This document shows, one piece after another, positions 53,294-63,824 of a stretch of DNA of 64,000 nt. The stretch spans positions 1 through 64,000 of the forward strand of contig CAMCRE010000007.1 of assembly GCA_945877255.1 (NCBI GenBank), read 5' to 3'. How positions within the stretch are numbered: position 1 is the stretch's first letter; each line of letters begins with the position of its first letter. The stretch comes from an uncultured Erysipelotrichaceae bacterium. Lineage in GTDB: Bacteria; Bacillota_I; Bacilli_A; Erysipelotrichales; Erysipelotrichaceae. Made by a program: the position numbers and the translations under genes. The notes under the pieces are model-generated. The model searched no databases and was not told the DNA's origin. It saw only the letters and a list, made by a program, of their open reading frames with translations.

Positions 53294-54592
53294 CTATCGT
53301 TTTAAGAAACCACGGTAAGATTTTTGTGTCATTTGACCTTTTAACTGGCTAGTTGTTTCTAATGCAACCCCTACAACAATAATTAATCCCGTTCCACTAA
53401 TACCAAAACTATTTGGTAACGTTGGGAATATCATCGGTAACACAAACGGTAATAAAGCGATAAATAATAACGATAATGCACCTAATACTGTTATTCTATT
53501 AAGTACCATCGTAACGTAATTTTTCGTTTCTTTACCTGGTCTTACACCTGGAATATATGTTCCATTTTTATTTAAATTTTCTGCAATTTTCTCTGGATCA
53601 ACTTGTAAGTTTGTATAGAAGAAAGTAAATAACACGATTAAAATTCCATAGAAAATTAAACCTTCTACTTTTTGGAAATTTAAAAAGTCTCTTAATTTCC
53701 ACGCCCAATCATATTGTACATTAAATAAATTTAATACAGCTACTGGTGCAGTCATAATTGCAGAAGCAAAGATAACCGGAATTACAGAAGCAGAATTAAT
53801 TTTTAATGGTAAAAAAGTCATATCACTTCTTTTTTGAACTAATGAGCTTGATGTATATTGAATAGGAATTTTCCTTACTGCCACGCTCATATAAATTACT
53901 AGAGCAATTAATGCCACGAATAATAACATTAATCCTGCAAACGCTAAAATCCCTTGGAACATTTCTTGGTTACTTCCAGTACTTACTGTTTGTTGCCACA
54001 TACCATAAATCATTGTTGGGTAATTAGATACAATTCCCGCAAAAATAATTAATGAAATACCATTTCCTAATCCTTTTACTGTAATCTGATCTCCCAACCA
54101 TAACAGGAACATTGTTCCTCCAGTTAAAATTGTTGCGACATACAATAATGTAGGTAAGCTATTGTTCGTTAACACTTGATGCTCAGCACCAAAAATAAAT
54201 TTAACCATTACGATCGCTTGCACAAAACATAAAACTACACCTAATATTCTTGTGTAACGATCTAATTTTTTCTTACCGTTTTGTCCTTCTTTAGCTAATT
54301 CAGTTAAATGTGGAATAACATCCATTGATAATAACTGAATAATAATAGAAGCAGTAATATACGGTCCTATTCCTAGTGCAAATAAAGAGAAACGTTCGAT
54401 TGAACCTCCCCCTAATAAGTTTACCAAGTCTAGGAAGCTTGAACCGCCTCCTAAACTCGCTTGATTTAATACATTCACAAACGGTACAGTAATTGTAGCA
54501 CCTAATCTAAATATAAATAATGCACCTAACGTAAACAATATACGATTACGTATTTCTTTATTTTTTACAAGATTTGCTACCGTCTTAAACAT
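53294..54592 (-). CDS. secY: Protein translocase subunit SecY
   Basis: The 432-residue protein is the channel of the Sec system, with ten membrane helices. ALGIGPYITASIIIQLL, the plug region GGGSSFLDLVNLLGGGSIERFS in parts and cytoplasmic loops with the GVRPGKET residues that contact the ribosome and SecA are visible. It follows rplO by one base. Confidence 0.97.
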   Translation of the reverse strand: MFKTVANLVKNKEIRNRILFTLGALFIFRLGATITVPFVNVLNQASLGGGSSFLDLVNLLGGGSIERFSLFALGIGPYITASIIIQLLSMDVIPHLTELAKEGQNGKKKLDRYTRILGVVLCFVQAIVMVKFIFGAEHQVLTNNSLPTLLYVATILTGGTMFLLWLGDQITVKGLGNGISLIIFAGIVSNYPTMIYGMWQQTVSTGSNQEMFQGILAFAGLMLLFVALIALVIYMSVAVRKIPIQYTSSSLVQKRSDMTFLPLKINSASVIPVIFASAIMTAPVAVLNLFNVQYDWAWKLRDFLNFQKVEGLIFYGILIVLFTFFYTNLQVDPEKIAENLNKNGTYIPGVRPGKETKNYVTMVLNRITVLGALSLLFIALLPFVLPMIFPTLPNSFGISGTGLIIVVGVALETTSQLKGQMTQKSYRGFLKR

Positions 54593-54593
54593 A

Positions 54594-55034
54594 TTAAATT
54601 ACCTCTACACTTCCACCTGCTTTTTCAATTAATTCTTTTGCAGATTTAGAGAATTTGTGTGCTTTTACTGTTAATTTTTTAGTTAATTCACCGTTACCTA
54701 AAATTTTGATTCCATTTAACTCTTTACGAGCTATTCTGTTTTCAAGTAATAATTCAGGTGTTACAACAGTTCCATTTTCAAATCTTTCTAATAACTCTAC
54801 ATTTACAGTTGCATATTCTTTACGTGTGAAGTTTGTGAATCCACGTTTTGGTAAACGTCTAAAAATTGGTGTTTGTCCCCCTTCGAATCCAAGACGTACT
54901 CCACCGCCACTTCTAGCGTTTTGTCCTTTGTGTCCTTTCCCTGCTGTTTTTCCAGTTCCTGAACCTTGACCACGTCCAATACGTTTTCTATTTCTTCTAG
55001 CTCCTTCGCTATATTGTAATTCATGTAATTTCAT
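54594..55034 (-). CDS. rplO: 50S ribosomal protein L15
   Basis: The 146-residue protein is a late-assembly 50S protein. The glycine- and arginine-rich start ([20 protein letters not shown]) and the following [26 protein letters not shown] in parts are standard. It follows rpsE by only 12 bases, so no rpmD (L30) lies between them, unlike in most Bacillota. Confidence 0.97.
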   Translation of the reverse strand: MKLHELQYSEGARRNRKRIGRGQGSGTGKTAGKGHKGQNARSGGGVRLGFEGGQTPIFRRLPKRGFTNFTRKEYATVNVELLERFENGTVVTPELLLENRIARKELNGIKILGNGELTKKLTVKAHKFSKSAKELIEKAGGSVEVI

Positions 55035-55046
55035 TTAGCGACCTCC

Positions 55047-55562
55047 TTAACCACGAATTTCTTCCGGTTTTTTCTCACGTAAACGTGCAACTTGGTTTAA
55101 TGTTTTTAATCCTTTTAAGGCATCTACAGTAGCACGCACCATGTTAATAGGTGTACGTGATCCTAAACATTTTGACAAGATGTCTGTTAACCCTACTAAT
55201 TCTAATACATCACGAACAGCTCCTCCAGCAATAATTCCTGTCCCTTCTGAAGCTGGTTTTAATACAATTTTTCCTGCTCCAAAACGTCCGTGTGTGTCGT
55301 GTGGAATTGTTGAGTTATTAATTAATGGAACTTCAAATACGTTTTTCTTAGCGTCTTCGATAGCTTTTTTAATTGCATCTGGTACCTCATTTGCTTTTCC
55401 TGTACCAAATCCTACACGTCCTTTTTTATCACCGATTACTACTAATGCTGCGAAACGGAAACGACGTCCCCCTTTTACTACTTTTGTAACACGGTTAATC
55501 GTTACTACGCGTTCTTCAAATTCTTTTGGTTCACGGTCTCTTCTTGGTTTTCTTTCCATCAT
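55047..55562 (-). CDS. rpsE: 30S ribosomal protein S5
   Basis: The 171-residue protein helps translational accuracy and mRNA unwinding. [39 protein letters not shown] and [20 protein letters not shown] are intact. It lies between rplR and rplO. Confidence 0.97.
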   Translation of the reverse strand: MMERKPRRDREPKEFEERVVTINRVTKVVKGGRRFRFAALVVIGDKKGRVGFGTGKANEVPDAIKKAIEDAKKNVFEVPLINNSTIPHDTHGRFGAGKIVLKPASEGTGIIAGGAVRDVLELVGLTDILSKCLGSRTPINMVRATVDALKGLKTLNQVARLREKKPEEIRG

Positions 55563-55577
55563 TTTTGTGACCTCCTC

Positions 55578-55934
55578 TTAAAATTTCAATCCAGCTTCTC
55601 TAGCTGCTTCTGCTAATGCTTTAACGCGTCCGTGGTAAATATACCCTCCGCGGTCAAACACTACATTAGTAATATTCGCTTTTAATGCTACTTCTGCAAT
55701 TGCAGTTCCCACTTTTTTAGCTGCTTCAATGTTTCCACCGTTTTCTAATTTTAATGAAACACTGCTTACAGCTGCTAATGTTGTATGGTTTACATCATCA
55801 ATAATTTGCACGTGAATGTGTGCGTTTGAACGGAATACATTCAAGCGAGGACATTCAGCGCTACCGCTAACTTTTCTACGTACACGTGCGTGACGACGTA
55901 ATCTTTCATCATTTCTAGATAATTTTTTAGCCAT
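55578..55934 (-). CDS. rplR: 50S ribosomal protein L18
   Basis: The 118-residue protein binds 5S r[35 protein letters not shown] and [27 protein letters not shown] in parts are the usual core and C-terminus. It lies between rplF and rpsE. Confidence 0.97.
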   Translation of the reverse strand: MAKKLSRNDERLRRHARVRRKVSGSAECPRLNVFRSNAHIHVQIIDDVNHTTLAAVSSVSLKLENGGNIEAAKKVGTAIAEVALKANITNVVFDRGGYIYHGRVKALAEAAREAGLKF

Positions 55935-55952
55935 TGTATTGCTCCTTTCTCG

Positions 55953-56498
55953 CTATTTTTTACCTGCTGTTTTACCAACTTTACGTAAGATACGTTCTCC
56001 TTGGTATTTAATACCTTTACCTTTGTAAGGTTCTGGTTTTCTAACAGCACGAATGTTTGCAGCCCATTCACCTACTCTTTGTTTGTCAATCCCAGATACA
56101 ACAATTTCAGTTGCTGATTTACATTCAACTTTTACATCAGCTTCTAATTCAAATTCAACTGGATGAGAGTACCCTACGTTTAGAACTAATTTATTTCCAT
56201 TAATTGCTGAACGGTATCCAATCCCAACGATTTCTAATGTACGTGTGAATCCAGCACTTACACCTTCAACCATATTAAATAATAATGCTCTTGTTGTACC
56301 ATGTAATTGTTTTGTGTGTTTTTCTTCATTTGGACGAGTAACTGTAATGATTCCGTCTTCAATGTTGATACCTAAATTTGGATTGAATGTTCTTGTTAAA
56401 GTTCCTTTAGGACCTGTAACTACCACCTCATTGCCTGCTTTTACATTTACTTCAACCCCTGCAGGAATGGTAATCGTTTTATTTCCGATACGTGACAT
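55953..56498 (-). CDS. rplF: 50S ribosomal protein L6
   Basis: The 181-residue protein lies near the factor-binding base of the 50[24 protein letters not shown]-like [13 protein letters not shown] and [16 protein letters not shown] near the end are the family pattern. It follows rpsH by about 18 bases. Confidence 0.97.
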   Translation of the reverse strand: MSRIGNKTITIPAGVEVNVKAGNEVVVTGPKGTLTRTFNPNLGINIEDGIITVTRPNEEKHTKQLHGTTRALLFNMVEGVSAGFTRTLEIVGIGYRSAINGNKLVLNVGYSHPVEFELEADVKVECKSATEIVVSGIDKQRVGEWAANIRAVRKPEPYKGKGIKYQGERILRKVGKTAGKK

Positions 56499-56515
56499 TT
56501 ATATTTCCCCCTAGA

Positions 56516-56911
56516 CTACCAAACGTAAGCGACTACTTCGCCACCAACGTTTGCTTTTTTAGCTGCTTTATCAGTTAATAATCCTTTTGAAGTAGAAATA
56601 ATAGCAATCCCTAAACCATTTAATACTCTTGGTAAAGCATCAGCTTTAGCGTATACACGTAAACCAGGTTTAGAAATACGTTTTAAGTCATTAATTACTT
56701 TTTCTCCATTAGGACCATATTTTAATGTAACTGTAATCACTTTTTTAACATCACCTGTTACATCATATTTTAGGATAAATCCTTCTTCTTTTAAAATTTT
56801 TGCGATTTCAATTTTTTCATTACTTGCAGGAATTTCAACACTTGCGTGACGTGCTCTTACAGCGTTACGCACACGTGTCAACATATCCGCAATTGGATCT
56901 GTCATAATCAT
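56516..56911 (-). CDS. rpsH: 30S ribosomal protein S8
   Basis: The 131-residue protein binds the central domain of 16S rRNA; in enterobacteria it is the translational repressor of the spc operon, which is not shown here. [25 protein letters not shown] and the [19 protein letters not shown] stretch in parts are typical. It follows rpsN by 20 bases. Confidence 0.97.
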   Translation of the reverse strand: MIMTDPIADMLTRVRNAVRARHASVEIPASNEKIEIAKILKEEGFILKYDVTGDVKKVITVTLKYGPNGEKVINDLKRISKPGLRVYAKADALPRVLNGLGIAIISTSKGLLTDKAAKKANVGGEVVAYVW

Positions 56912-56931
56912 TTAGTAAATTCCTCCTTTTC

Positions 56932-57201
56932 TTACCAACTAGCTTTCTTAACGCCCGGAATTTGCCCTTTGTAAGCTAATTCACGGAATTTAATACGACT
57001 AATTCCGAACTTCCCAATATATGCATGTGGACGTCCAGTAATACTGCAACGGTTATGTAAACGAGTAGGTGCAGAGTTACGTGGTAATTGACTTAATGCT
57101 TCGTAGTTACCTTCAGCTTTGTAACGTGCACGTTTTTCAGCATATTTATCAACTAATGCTTGTCTTTTCACTTCACGAGCGATCATAGATTTTTTTGCCA
57201 T
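56932..57201 (-). CDS. rpsN: 30S ribosomal protein S14, long zinc-free type
   Basis: The 89-residue protein is the long form: [19 protein letters not shown] at the start, [19 protein letters not shown] late, with one cysteine and no C-x2-C. Most Bacillota carry the short 61-residue zinc form in the spc operon and keep the long form elsewhere for zinc shortage. Here the long form occupies the spc position between rplE and rpsH. Confidence 0.96.
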   Translation of the reverse strand: MAKKSMIAREVKRQALVDKYAEKRARYKAEGNYEALSQLPRNSAPTRLHNRCSITGRPHAYIGKFGISRIKFRELAYKGQIPGVKKASW

Positions 57202-57215
57202 GTTTTTCTCCTTCC

Positions 57216-57758
57216 CTATTTAGCAAATGGCATACCTAGTTCTTCTAGTAATGCTTTTGCTTCTTCGTTTGTGTTTGCAGTTGTAACAACTACAATATCC
57301 ATCCCACGTGTTTTATTCACTTTATCAAAATTAATTTCTGGGAAAATAATTTGTTCTTTTACACCTAATGTGTAATTTCCTCTACCATCAAAAGCAGTAG
57401 CACTTACTCCACGGAAATCACGTACACGAGGTAAAGATACAGATACTAATTTATCAAAAAATTCATACATTTTTTCACCACGTAATGTTACTTTACATCC
57501 AATCGCCATTCCTTCACGTAATTTGAAGTTAGCGATTGATTTTTTAGCCTTAGTTGCTACTGGTTTTTGCCCAGTTAATTGTGTTAATTCATTCATTGCA
57601 TCTTCTAGTGCTTTTGGATTTGAAATTGCATCTCCAACTCCCATATTAACCACAATTTTAACTAATTTTGGTGCTTGCATTACTGATGTATAGTTGAATT
57701 TTTTTGTTAAGTTAGCAACGATTGTTTCATTGTATTTTTGTAATAAACGGTTCATCAA
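57216..57758 (-). CDS. rplE: 50S ribosomal protein L5
   Basis: The 180-residue protein carries 5S rRNA and contacts the P-site t[42 protein letters not shown] and [21 protein letters not shown] in parts are intact. It follows rplX by seven bases. Confidence 0.97.
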   Translation of the reverse strand: MMNRLLQKYNETIVANLTKKFNYTSVMQAPKLVKIVVNMGVGDAISNPKALEDAMNELTQLTGQKPVATKAKKSIANFKLREGMAIGCKVTLRGEKMYEFFDKLVSVSLPRVRDFRGVSATAFDGRGNYTLGVKEQIIFPEINFDKVNKTRGMDIVVVTTANTNEEAKALLEELGMPFAK

Positions 57759-57765
57759 TTACCTC

Positions 57766-58077
57766 CTACTTAACTTGTGCGCCAGTTTTTTTGAAAACAC
57801 GCACTTTTTTTCCATTTTTATCTAATTCAATTTTCACTTTACTAGCTACTTTTGCTTTTGCATCATATAATGCAACATTTGAAACATGTATTGGTGCTTC
57901 TTTCTCAACAATTCCACCGTCTGGATTTGCTTGAGTAGGTTTTAAATGTTTTTTAACAACATTTACTCCTTCAACAATTACTTTTTCTAATTTTGGGAAT
58001 ACTTTTGTAACTTCTGCGATAGTTCCTTTATAAGAACCTGCAATTACTTTTACTTTATCACCTTTTTTGATTTTCAT
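57766..58077 (-). CDS. rplX: 50S ribosomal protein L24
   Basis: The 103-residue protein starts 50S assembly. The KOW motif ([21 protein letters not shown]) is at the start and [22 protein letters not shown] follows in parts, with [11 protein letters not shown] later. It follows rplN by ten bases. Confidence 0.97.
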   Translation of the reverse strand: MKIKKGDKVKVIAGSYKGTIAEVTKVFPKLEKVIVEGVNVVKKHLKPTQANPDGGIVEKEAPIHVSNVALYDAKAKVASKVKIELDKNGKKVRVFKKTGAQVK

Positions 58078-58087
58078 AGCATTCCTC

Positions 58088-58456
58088 CTACAATACTTCT
58101 GGTGCTAGAGAAACAATTTTCATGTAATCTCTGTCACGCAATTCTCTTGCCACTGGACCAAAAATACGTGTTCCACGTGGTGTTTTATCATCTTTAATAA
58201 TCACTACCGCATTATCATCAAATTTAATGTATGAACCGTTGCTTCTTCTGATTCCTCGTTTTGTACGAACAATAACAGCTTTCACAACATCACCTTTTTT
58301 CACAGTTCCACCTGGTGTTGCTTGTTTAACTGCACAAACTACAACATCACCGATGTTACTGCTTCTTCTGCGGCTACCGCCTAATCCACGAATAACTAAT
58401 ACTTCTTTAGCTCCCGTGTTGTCGGCAACGCGTAATCTAGTTTCATTTTGAATCAT
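58088..58456 (-). CDS. rplN: 50S ribosomal protein L14
   Basis: The 122-residue protein lies at the subunit interface. [43 protein letters not shown] in parts and [21 protein letters not shown] are nearly invariant. It follows rpsQ by 16 bases. Confidence 0.98.
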   Translation of the reverse strand: MIQNETRLRVADNTGAKEVLVIRGLGGSRRRSSNIGDVVVCAVKQATPGGTVKKGDVVKAVIVRTKRGIRRSNGSYIKFDDNAVVIIKDDKTPRGTRIFGPVARELRDRDYMKIVSLAPEVL

Positions 58457-58472
58457 TTTATGTTACCTCCTA

Positions 58473-58733
58473 CTAAAGAATAATAGCTTCTTCTACTATT
58501 TTAACTAAACGGAAACGTTTTGTAGCAGATAATGGACGAGTTTCCATAATCAACACTTTATCTCCAACTTTAGCCGTGTTTAATTCATCGTGTGCTTTAA
58601 ATTTTTTAGAATATTTAACACGTTTTCCATATAATGGATGACGTTTTTTTGTTTCTACCAATACCGTGATTGTTTTGTCCATTTTATCAGAAACAACAGT
58701 TCCACGGTATACTTTACGATTAGATCTTTCCAT
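58473..58733 (-). CDS. rpsQ: 30S ribosomal protein S17
   Basis: The 86-residue OB-fold protein binds 16S rRNA helix 11. [19 protein letters not shown] and [20 protein letters not shown] are typical. It follows rpmC by nine bases. Confidence 0.97.
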   Translation of the reverse strand: MERSNRKVYRGTVVSDKMDKTITVLVETKKRHPLYGKRVKYSKKFKAHDELNTAKVGDKVLIMETRPLSATKRFRLVKIVEEAIIL

Positions 58734-58742
58734 TTGTTCCTC

Positions 58743-58943
58743 CTAATCTTGAGTTTCTTGAGCTCTTTCACCCAAGATTGTTTTAATTCTAGCAATAGTT
58801 TTACGAACAGTACGAATTCTTGCGCTGTTTTCTAATTGCCCTACCGCTTGTTGAAAGCGAAGGTTAAATAGTTCAGCTTTAAGCGTATCGATTTCTTTCA
58901 ATAATTCAGCATTGCTTTTTTCTCTAATTTCTTTTGCGCTCAT
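58743..58943 (-). CDS. rpmC: 50S ribosomal protein L29
   Basis: The 66-residue protein lies next to L23 at the tunnel exit. The helical hairpin [22 protein letters not shown] is the signature. It follows rplP by three bases. Confidence 0.96.
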   Translation of the reverse strand: MSAKEIREKSNAELLKEIDTLKAELFNLRFQQAVGQLENSARIRTVRKTIARIKTILGERAQETQD

Positions 58944-58946
58944 GAA

Positions 58947-59363
58947 TTACTCCTCCTCGCCTTTTCTAACAAATTTAGTTTTAACTGGCAATTTGTGAGC
59001 AGCTAAACGGAATGCTTCTCTTGCTACTTCTTCACTAACTCCAGCAACTTCGAACATTACACGTCCTGGTTTTACTACTGCAACCCAACCTTCAGGCGCC
59101 CCTTTACCAGAACCCATACGTACTTCAAGTGGTTTTTTAGTAATTGCTAAGTGCGGGAAAATTTTAATCCACACTTTCCCACCACGTTTCATATAACGTG
59201 TCATCGCAATACGTGCTGCTTCAATTTGACGGTTACTTACATACGAACCGCTATTTGCAACTAATCCAAATTCTCCAAAAACAACTTCACGTCCTGCTTT
59301 TGAACGTCCTTCGTGGTTTAAACGGTGAGGTCTTCTATATTTAGTTCTATTTGGCATTAACAT
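58947..59363 (-). CDS. rplP: 50S ribosomal protein L16
   Basis: The 138-residue protein helps shape the A site near the peptidyl-transferase centre. [14 protein letters not shown], the usual opening with MLMP, and [24 protein letters not shown] and [12 protein letters not shown] in parts are present. The first ATG is kept over the third-codon ATG since MLMPxR is the family start. It follows rpsC by three bases. Confidence 0.97.
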   Translation of the reverse strand: MLMPNRTKYRRPHRLNHEGRSKAGREVVFGEFGLVANSGSYVSNRQIEAARIAMTRYMKRGGKVWIKIFPHLAITKKPLEVRMGSGKGAPEGWVAVVKPGRVMFEVAGVSEEVAREAFRLAAHKLPVKTKFVRKGEEE

Positions 59364-59366
59364 AAA

Positions 59367-60116
59367 TTAGTTTCCTCCTTCTTCTTTATTTTCAACTTTT
59401 TTATTGTTTGGACGACGATTTGCTTTTTTCCCACGACGTTCTTTTTTGAATTCTACTGGTGCTTCTGGTTCTTTAACCATCTCACCTGGTAAAACTTCTC
59501 CTCTACAAATCCAAACTTTAACACCTAAACGTCCGTAAGTAGTGTGTGCTTCTTCCCAAGCATAATCGATATCAGCACGCAACGTATGTAATGGAACATT
59601 ACCTTCTGAATATCCTTCAGTACGAGCCATATCTGCACCACCTAAACGACCTGAAACTGCTGTTTTAATTCCTTTAGCTCCAGCTCTCATTGTTGCTTGA
59701 ATAGCTTTCTTTTGTGCTGTTCTAAATGAAGCACGATTTTCTAATTGATCAGCAATTTGTCTTGCTACTAACTTAGCATCTAAATTTGGGTTTGCTACTT
59801 CAATTACATTAACGTATACTTTTTTTCCGTTTGTTAGTTTTACTAATTTCGCTTTAACAGCTTCAATGTTTTCTCCATTAGCACCAATTACCACACCTGG
59901 TCTAGCACTACGAATAATTACTTCAACTCTGTTTTTTGAACGCTCAATTTCAATTCTTGATACAGAAGCAGCTTTTAATTCTGTGAATAAAAATTCACGA
60001 ATTTTAACGTCTTCATGTAATAACCCTGCGTATTCTTTATCATTAGCATACCATCTTGATTCCCAATCACGAATAACACCAACTCTAAAACCTATTGGAC
60101 TTACTTTTTGACCCAT
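59367..60116 (-). CDS. rpsC: 30S ribosomal protein S3
   Basis: The 249-residue protein lines the mRNA entry tunnel and has helicase activity. [14 protein letters not shown] is the canonical start, so 60116 is used; the upstream frame overlaps rplV. The KH domain has [17 protein letters not shown] with the GANG loop, and [28 protein letters not shown] follows in parts. The C-terminal 30 residues are basic and disordered. Confidence 0.97.
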   Translation of the reverse strand: MGQKVSPIGFRVGVIRDWESRWYANDKEYAGLLHEDVKIREFLFTELKAASVSRIEIERSKNRVEVIIRSARPGVVIGANGENIEAVKAKLVKLTNGKKVYVNVIEVANPNLDAKLVARQIADQLENRASFRTAQKKAIQATMRAGAKGIKTAVSGRLGGADMARTEGYSEGNVPLHTLRADIDYAWEEAHTTYGRLGVKVWICRGEVLPGEMVKEPEAPVEFKKERRGKKANRRPNNKKVENKEEGGN

Positions 60117-60132
60117 TTTATATGCTCCTTCC

Positions 60133-60471
60133 TTAAACTCTTTCTGCAACCACTACAGTAATGTGGCTTGTTCTTTTATGAATTGCACTTGCGTTTCCTT
60201 TTGCTCTAGGCATAAAACGTTTTAATGTAACACCTTCATTCGCAAAGCATGCTTTCACAAATAATTTTGATTCATCTAAACCATTGTTGTGTGTAGCGTT
60301 AGCAACTGCTGATTTTAAAACTTTTGCAATTGATGCCGCTGCATGGTTAGGCGTGAATTTTAAGATAGCCGCTGCTTCTTCTACGTTTTTTCCACGAATA
60401 AGATCGATAACTAAACGAGCTTTTCTAGGTGGAATACGTAATGTTTTTGCTGTTGCTTTTACTTCCATCAT
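60133..60471 (-). CDS. rplV: 50S ribosomal protein L22
   Basis: The 112-residue protein's long hairpin reaches into the exit tunnel near the macrolide site. [22 protein letters not shown] and the hairpin [23 protein letters not shown] are intact, without obvious resistance-type insertions. It follows rpsS by nine bases. Confidence 0.97.
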   Translation of the reverse strand: MMEVKATAKTLRIPPRKARLVIDLIRGKNVEEAAAILKFTPNHAAASIAKVLKSAVANATHNNGLDESKLFVKACFANEGVTLKRFMPRAKGNASAIHKRTSHITVVVAERV

Positions 60472-60480
60472 AGTCTCCTC

Positions 60481-60774
60481 CTAGCGTTTTCCTTTTTTAT
60501 CTTCAGCATGACCTGTGTATTTGCGTGTTGGCGCAAATTCACCTAATTTGTGTCCTACCATATCTACAGTAACGTATACTGGAACATGTTCTTTACCATT
60601 GTATACCGCAAACGTATGTTCTACGAAATGTGGATAAATAGTTGAACGACGAGACCAAGTTTTAATTACTTCTTTTTTTCCAGAAGCCTCTACTTTAGCA
60701 ACTTTTTTCATTAAATGTACATCACAAAATGCACCTTTACGTTCGCTACGGCTTAATTGTTTATTTTCACTCAT
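60481..60774 (-). CDS. rpsS: 30S ribosomal protein S19
   Basis: The 97-residue protein pairs with S13 in the 30S head. [48 protein letters not shown] in parts are typical. The start at 60774 has AAAGGAG in front. The N-terminus ([18 protein letters not shown]) is five residues longer than the usual MxRSLKKGPFVD and has Ser-Glu-Arg where Leu-Lys-Lys is normal. Confidence 0.96.
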   Translation of the reverse strand: MSENKQLSRSERKGAFCDVHLMKKVAKVEASGKKEVIKTWSRRSTIYPHFVEHTFAVYNGKEHVPVYVTVDMVGHKLGEFAPTRKYTGHAEDKKGKR

Positions 60775-60791
60775 TGTACTACTCCTTTCCA

Positions 60792-61625
60792 CTATTTCTC
60801 ATTACGACGTCTGATAATTAATTTAGTAGACGCTTTTTTAGTTTTACGAGTTTTAACACCCATCGCTTTTTTACCCCATGGCGTCATCGGAGATTTACGA
60901 CCAATTGGTGTACGTCCTTCCCCTCCACCGTGTGGGTGATCATTTGGGTTCATTACCGAACCACGAACTGTTGGTCTAATTCCTAACCAACGTGAGCGTC
61001 CAGCTTTTCCTAAATTCACTAAGTTGTAATCTTCGTTTCCTACTTGTCCTACAGTCGCTCTACATGAAGCTAATACTTTTCTAACTTCACCTGATGTTAA
61101 ACGTAAAATTACATATTTTCCTTCAGCCCCTAAAATTTGAGCACTCGCTCCAGCACTACGAGCTAATTGTCCACCTTTTCCAGGTTTTAATTCAACGTTA
61201 TGTACAACTGTCCCTTCTGGAATATCTTTTAATTGCAATGCATTTCCTACTTTAATATCTGCACCATCACCTGATACAACTACTTGCCCTACAACTAATC
61301 CTTTTGGAGCTAAAATATAACGTTTTTCCCCATCAACATAATGCAATAACGCAATATTCGCTGATCTGTTTGGATCGTACTCAATTGTTGCTACTTTTGC
61401 AGGAATTAAGTCTTTATTTCTTTTAAAGTCAATAATACGGTATTGACGTTTATGTCCTCCACCTTGATGACGAGTCGTAATACGACCATTGTTGTTACGT
61501 CCACCTTTAGAATGTAAAGGAGCTAATAATGATTTTTCTGGTTTGCTTACCGTAATTTCTTCAAACGTTAAACCAGACATACCACGACGACCATTAGTCG
61601 TTGGTTTATACTTTTTAATTGGCAT
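60792..61625 (-). CDS. rplB: 50S ribosomal protein L2
   Basis: The 277-residue protein supports subunit joining and the peptidyl-transferase centre. [21 protein letters not shown] at the start, [15 protein letters not shown], and the C-terminal [19 protein letters not shown] with the essential His are intact. It follows rplW with about 50 bases between, the largest gap inside the S10 unit. Confidence 0.98.
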   Translation of the reverse strand: MPIKKYKPTTNGRRGMSGLTFEEITVSKPEKSLLAPLHSKGGRNNNGRITTRHQGGGHKRQYRIIDFKRNKDLIPAKVATIEYDPNRSANIALLHYVDGEKRYILAPKGLVVGQVVVSGDGADIKVGNALQLKDIPEGTVVHNVELKPGKGGQLARSAGASAQILGAEGKYVILRLTSGEVRKVLASCRATVGQVGNEDYNLVNLGKAGRSRWLGIRPTVRGSVMNPNDHPHGGGEGRTPIGRKSPMTPWGKKAMGVKTRKTKKASTKLIIRRRNEK

Positions 61626-61676
61626 TGTTTTTCCTCCCTACGCAATTTTTATACAGGAAATAGCGTTTTCTCCCTG

Positions 61677-61958
61677 TTAGAATAATTCGATTTTTTGGTC
61701 TTGTGCTAACTTAACAATTGCTTTTCTAATCGCTTTTGTTTTTCCAGCATAACGACCTACACGTTTGTCTTTTGGACGAACATTCATAATATTCACTTGT
61801 TCTACTGTTACATCAAATATTTTTGAGATTGCAATTTTTACTTCTGTTTTATTTGTGCCTTTAGCAACTTCAAAAGTATATTTGTTTTCATCTTCCATTA
61901 ATCTCATTGATTTCTCAGTAATAATCGGTCTTAGGATTACATCTCTATAATTTTTCAT
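61677..61958 (-). CDS. rplW: 50S ribosomal protein L23
   Basis: The 93-residue protein at the tunnel exit is the docking site of trigger factor and [41 protein letters not shown] and [18 protein letters not shown] in parts are standard. It overlaps rplD by one base. Confidence 0.97.
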   Translation of the reverse strand: MKNYRDVILRPIITEKSMRLMEDENKYTFEVAKGTNKTEVKIAISKIFDVTVEQVNIMNVRPKDKRVGRYAGKTKAIRKAIVKLAQDQKIELF

Positions 61959-62587
61959 TACCCTAATGCCTCCTCTACATTTTTCACAGCAGCTTCTGTA
62001 GCTACTAAACGGTTTGCATTCATAATGTCGTATACATTAATTTTGTCGTTTGTTAATACTAAAACGTTTGGTAAGTTTCTAGCTGATAAGAATACATTTG
62101 TGTTTTCTTCATCTTTAGATACTACAAACAATGTTTTAGTCTCACATTTTAAAGCTTCACACACTTTTACAAAATCTTTTGTTTTGATGTTTGGGAACTT
62201 TAAAGCATCCACCACAACAAATTCATTTTCAAGCACTTTTTCAGTTAACACTGATTTTAAAGCTAATCTTCTTACTTTTTTGTTTAAACTGTATGCATAA
62301 GAACGTGGAGTTGGTCCAAATACAATTCCTCCACCTCTCCATTGTGGAGAACGTGTTGACCCTTGTCTTGCTCTACCTGTTCCTTTTTGTCTCCAAGGTT
62401 TTCTTCCACCACCAGCAACTTCTCTACGATTTTTTACTTTGTGTGTACCTTGTCTTAATGAAGCACGTTGCATCACAACTGCATCGAACATCGCCTGTTG
62501 GTTTGGTTCGATACCAAACACCGATGGATTAAGTTCTAATTCACGCAACTCTTTACCTTCTTGGTTTAATACTACCACTTTTGGCAT
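61958..62587 (-). CDS. rplD: 50S ribosomal protein L4
   Basis: The 209-residue protein lines the exit tunnel with its long loop. [40 protein letters not shown] and [20 protein letters not shown] make up that loop and are all intact. In E. coli L4 also represses its operon; nothing here shows that. It follows rplC by three bases. Confidence 0.97.
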   Translation of the reverse strand: MPKVVVLNQEGKELRELELNPSVFGIEPNQQAMFDAVVMQRASLRQGTHKVKNRREVAGGGRKPWRQKGTGRARQGSTRSPQWRGGGIVFGPTPRSYAYSLNKKVRRLALKSVLTEKVLENEFVVVDALKFPNIKTKDFVKVCEALKCETKTLFVVSKDEENTNVFLSARNLPNVLVLTNDKINVYDIMNANRLVATEAAVKNVEEALG

Positions 62588-62590
62588 CGT

Positions 62591-63268
62591 CTATTCCCCC
62601 TTGCTGTAGTCCACTAATACTTTAGGAGCTACATTTCCTTTACTTGTTTTAGCAGATTGAACGATTACTAATCCTTTTTTAGCGCCAGGAACATTTCCTT
62701 TTACTAAAATCACATTATTTTCAACATCTACTTTAATCACTTCTAAATTTTGGTTTGTTGTACGGTAGTTTCCTTCTTGTCCTGCCATTGCACGTCCTTT
62801 ATTAACAACACCATTGTTACGACCAATAGTTGCTAATGATCCTAACCCTCTGTGGTGTCCAGAACCGTGTGATGCAGGTCCTAAATGTTGGTTATTACGG
62901 TAAACAGCTCCCATGAACCCTTTCCCTTTACTTGTCCCAACAACATCTACCATTTCACCAGCTGAGAAGATATCAACTTTAACTTCTTGTGATACTTCAA
63001 AGTTAAACATTTCGTTTCCTCTGATTTCTCTTACAAAACGTTTTGGAGCAGTGTTTGCTTTTTTAGCGTGTGCAATCGCCGCTTTAGTTGCACGTTGTTC
63101 TTTAATATCTTCAAAACCTAATTGAACAGCTTCATAACCGTCATTTTCTTTTGTTTTCTTTTGTAATACAACATTTGGTGTTGCTTCAATTACAGTAACC
63201 GGAATTAATACTCCATCTTCTGTAAATACTTGTGTCATTCCTAGCTTACGCCCTAAAATTCCTTTCAT
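62591..63268 (-). CDS. rplC: 50S ribosomal protein L3
   Basis: The 225-residue protein reaches the peptidyl-transferase centre. [16 protein letters not shown] at the start and [20 protein letters not shown], with [12 protein letters not shown] after it, form the central loop. It is about 15 residues longer than the usual 206-210, with a basic C-terminal tail. It follows rpsJ by 18 bases. Confidence 0.97.
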   Translation of the reverse strand: MKGILGRKLGMTQVFTEDGVLIPVTVIEATPNVVLQKKTKENDGYEAVQLGFEDIKEQRATKAAIAHAKKANTAPKRFVREIRGNEMFNFEVSQEVKVDIFSAGEMVDVVGTSKGKGFMGAVYRNNQHLGPASHGSGHHRGLGSLATIGRNNGVVNKGRAMAGQEGNYRTTNQNLEVIKVDVENNVILVKGNVPGAKKGLVIVQSAKTSKGNVAPKVLVDYSKGE

Positions 63269-63286
63269 GATGTTACCTCCACCAAA

Positions 63287-63598
63287 CTACAGTTTAATCT
63301 CGATGTCAACACCACTTGGCAACTCTAAACGACTTAAGCTGTCGATTGTTTCCGGAGTAGGTTGTACAATTTCGATTAAACGTTTATGCGTTCTAATTTC
63401 AAATTGCTCTCTTGAGTCTTTATATTTGTGTACCGCACGTAATATCGTAATTACTTGTTTTTCAGTTGGTAACGGTACTGGTCCAACTACTTTTGCTGCA
63501 CCGTGAGAGTGTGCTGCTTGAATAATCTTTTCTGCTGCCGCATCTAAGATTCTGTGTTCATACGCTTTTAAGCGAATACGTACACTATTTTTTGTCAT
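63287..63598 (-). CDS. rpsJ: 30S ribosomal protein S10
   Basis: The 103-residue protein lies in the 30S head and, with NusB, joins antitermination complexes. IRIKLRAYEHR-like [31 protein letters not shown] and [17 protein letters not shown] are typical. It is the first gene of the S10-spc-alpha transcript, with GGAAGGAG before the start and a leader of about 110 bases. Confidence 0.98.
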   Translation of the reverse strand: MTKNSVRIRLKAYEHRILDAAAEKIIQAAHSHGAAKVVGPVPLPTEKQVITILRAVHKYKDSREQFEIRTHKRLIEIVQPTPETIDSLSRLELPSGVDIEIKL

Positions 63599-63712
63599 GT
63601 TTCTCTCCTTCCGTCTATTTAATAGACAATATGTTTTGTAGCGAATTACCTGACCACCTCCATGACAACGCTTATCAGTGTGTCAGCAACCTCGCAAGTC
63701 ATTTCAGACTTC
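63599..63712 (-). promoter_or_regulatory. Leader RNA of the S10 operon
   Basis: The minus-strand leader contains GCGAGGTTGCTGACAC, then TGTCATGGAGGTGGTCAGG; TGACA and TGTCA can pair. I remember very similar GAGGTTGCTGACAC and GGAGGTGGTCAGG stretches before rpsJ in other Bacillota, so this looks like a conserved S10 leader. Confidence 0.6.
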
Positions 63713-63716
63713 TAAA

Positions 63717-63746
63717 ATTATATCATATTACTAGGGTTCGTCGCAA
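63717..63746 (-). promoter_or_regulatory. Promoter of the S10-spc-alpha operon
   Basis: TTGCGA (63741-63746) and TATAAT (63717-63722) are 18 bases apart on the minus strand. No other strong promoter was seen before rplQ, 14 kb away. Confidence 0.75.
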
Positions 63747-63780
63747 TTAAAACGATTCAAATATCTATATTTGACGCAAA

Positions 63781-63820
63781 AAAGTTTTCAACCATATTGA
63801 ATGTTATGGTTGAAAACTTT
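63781..63820 (-). terminator. Terminator after the uppP-like gene
   Basis: A perfect 16-bp stem (AAAGTTTTCAACCATA and its complement) with an eight-base loop is followed on the minus strand by TTTTTTGCG. It separates the gene from the S10 promoter. Confidence 0.9.
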
Positions 63821-63824
63821 AATT

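Noticed and set aside
61626-61676. Possible extra gene between rplW and rplB
   Set aside because: Only 51 bases, with no start and ribosome site combination.
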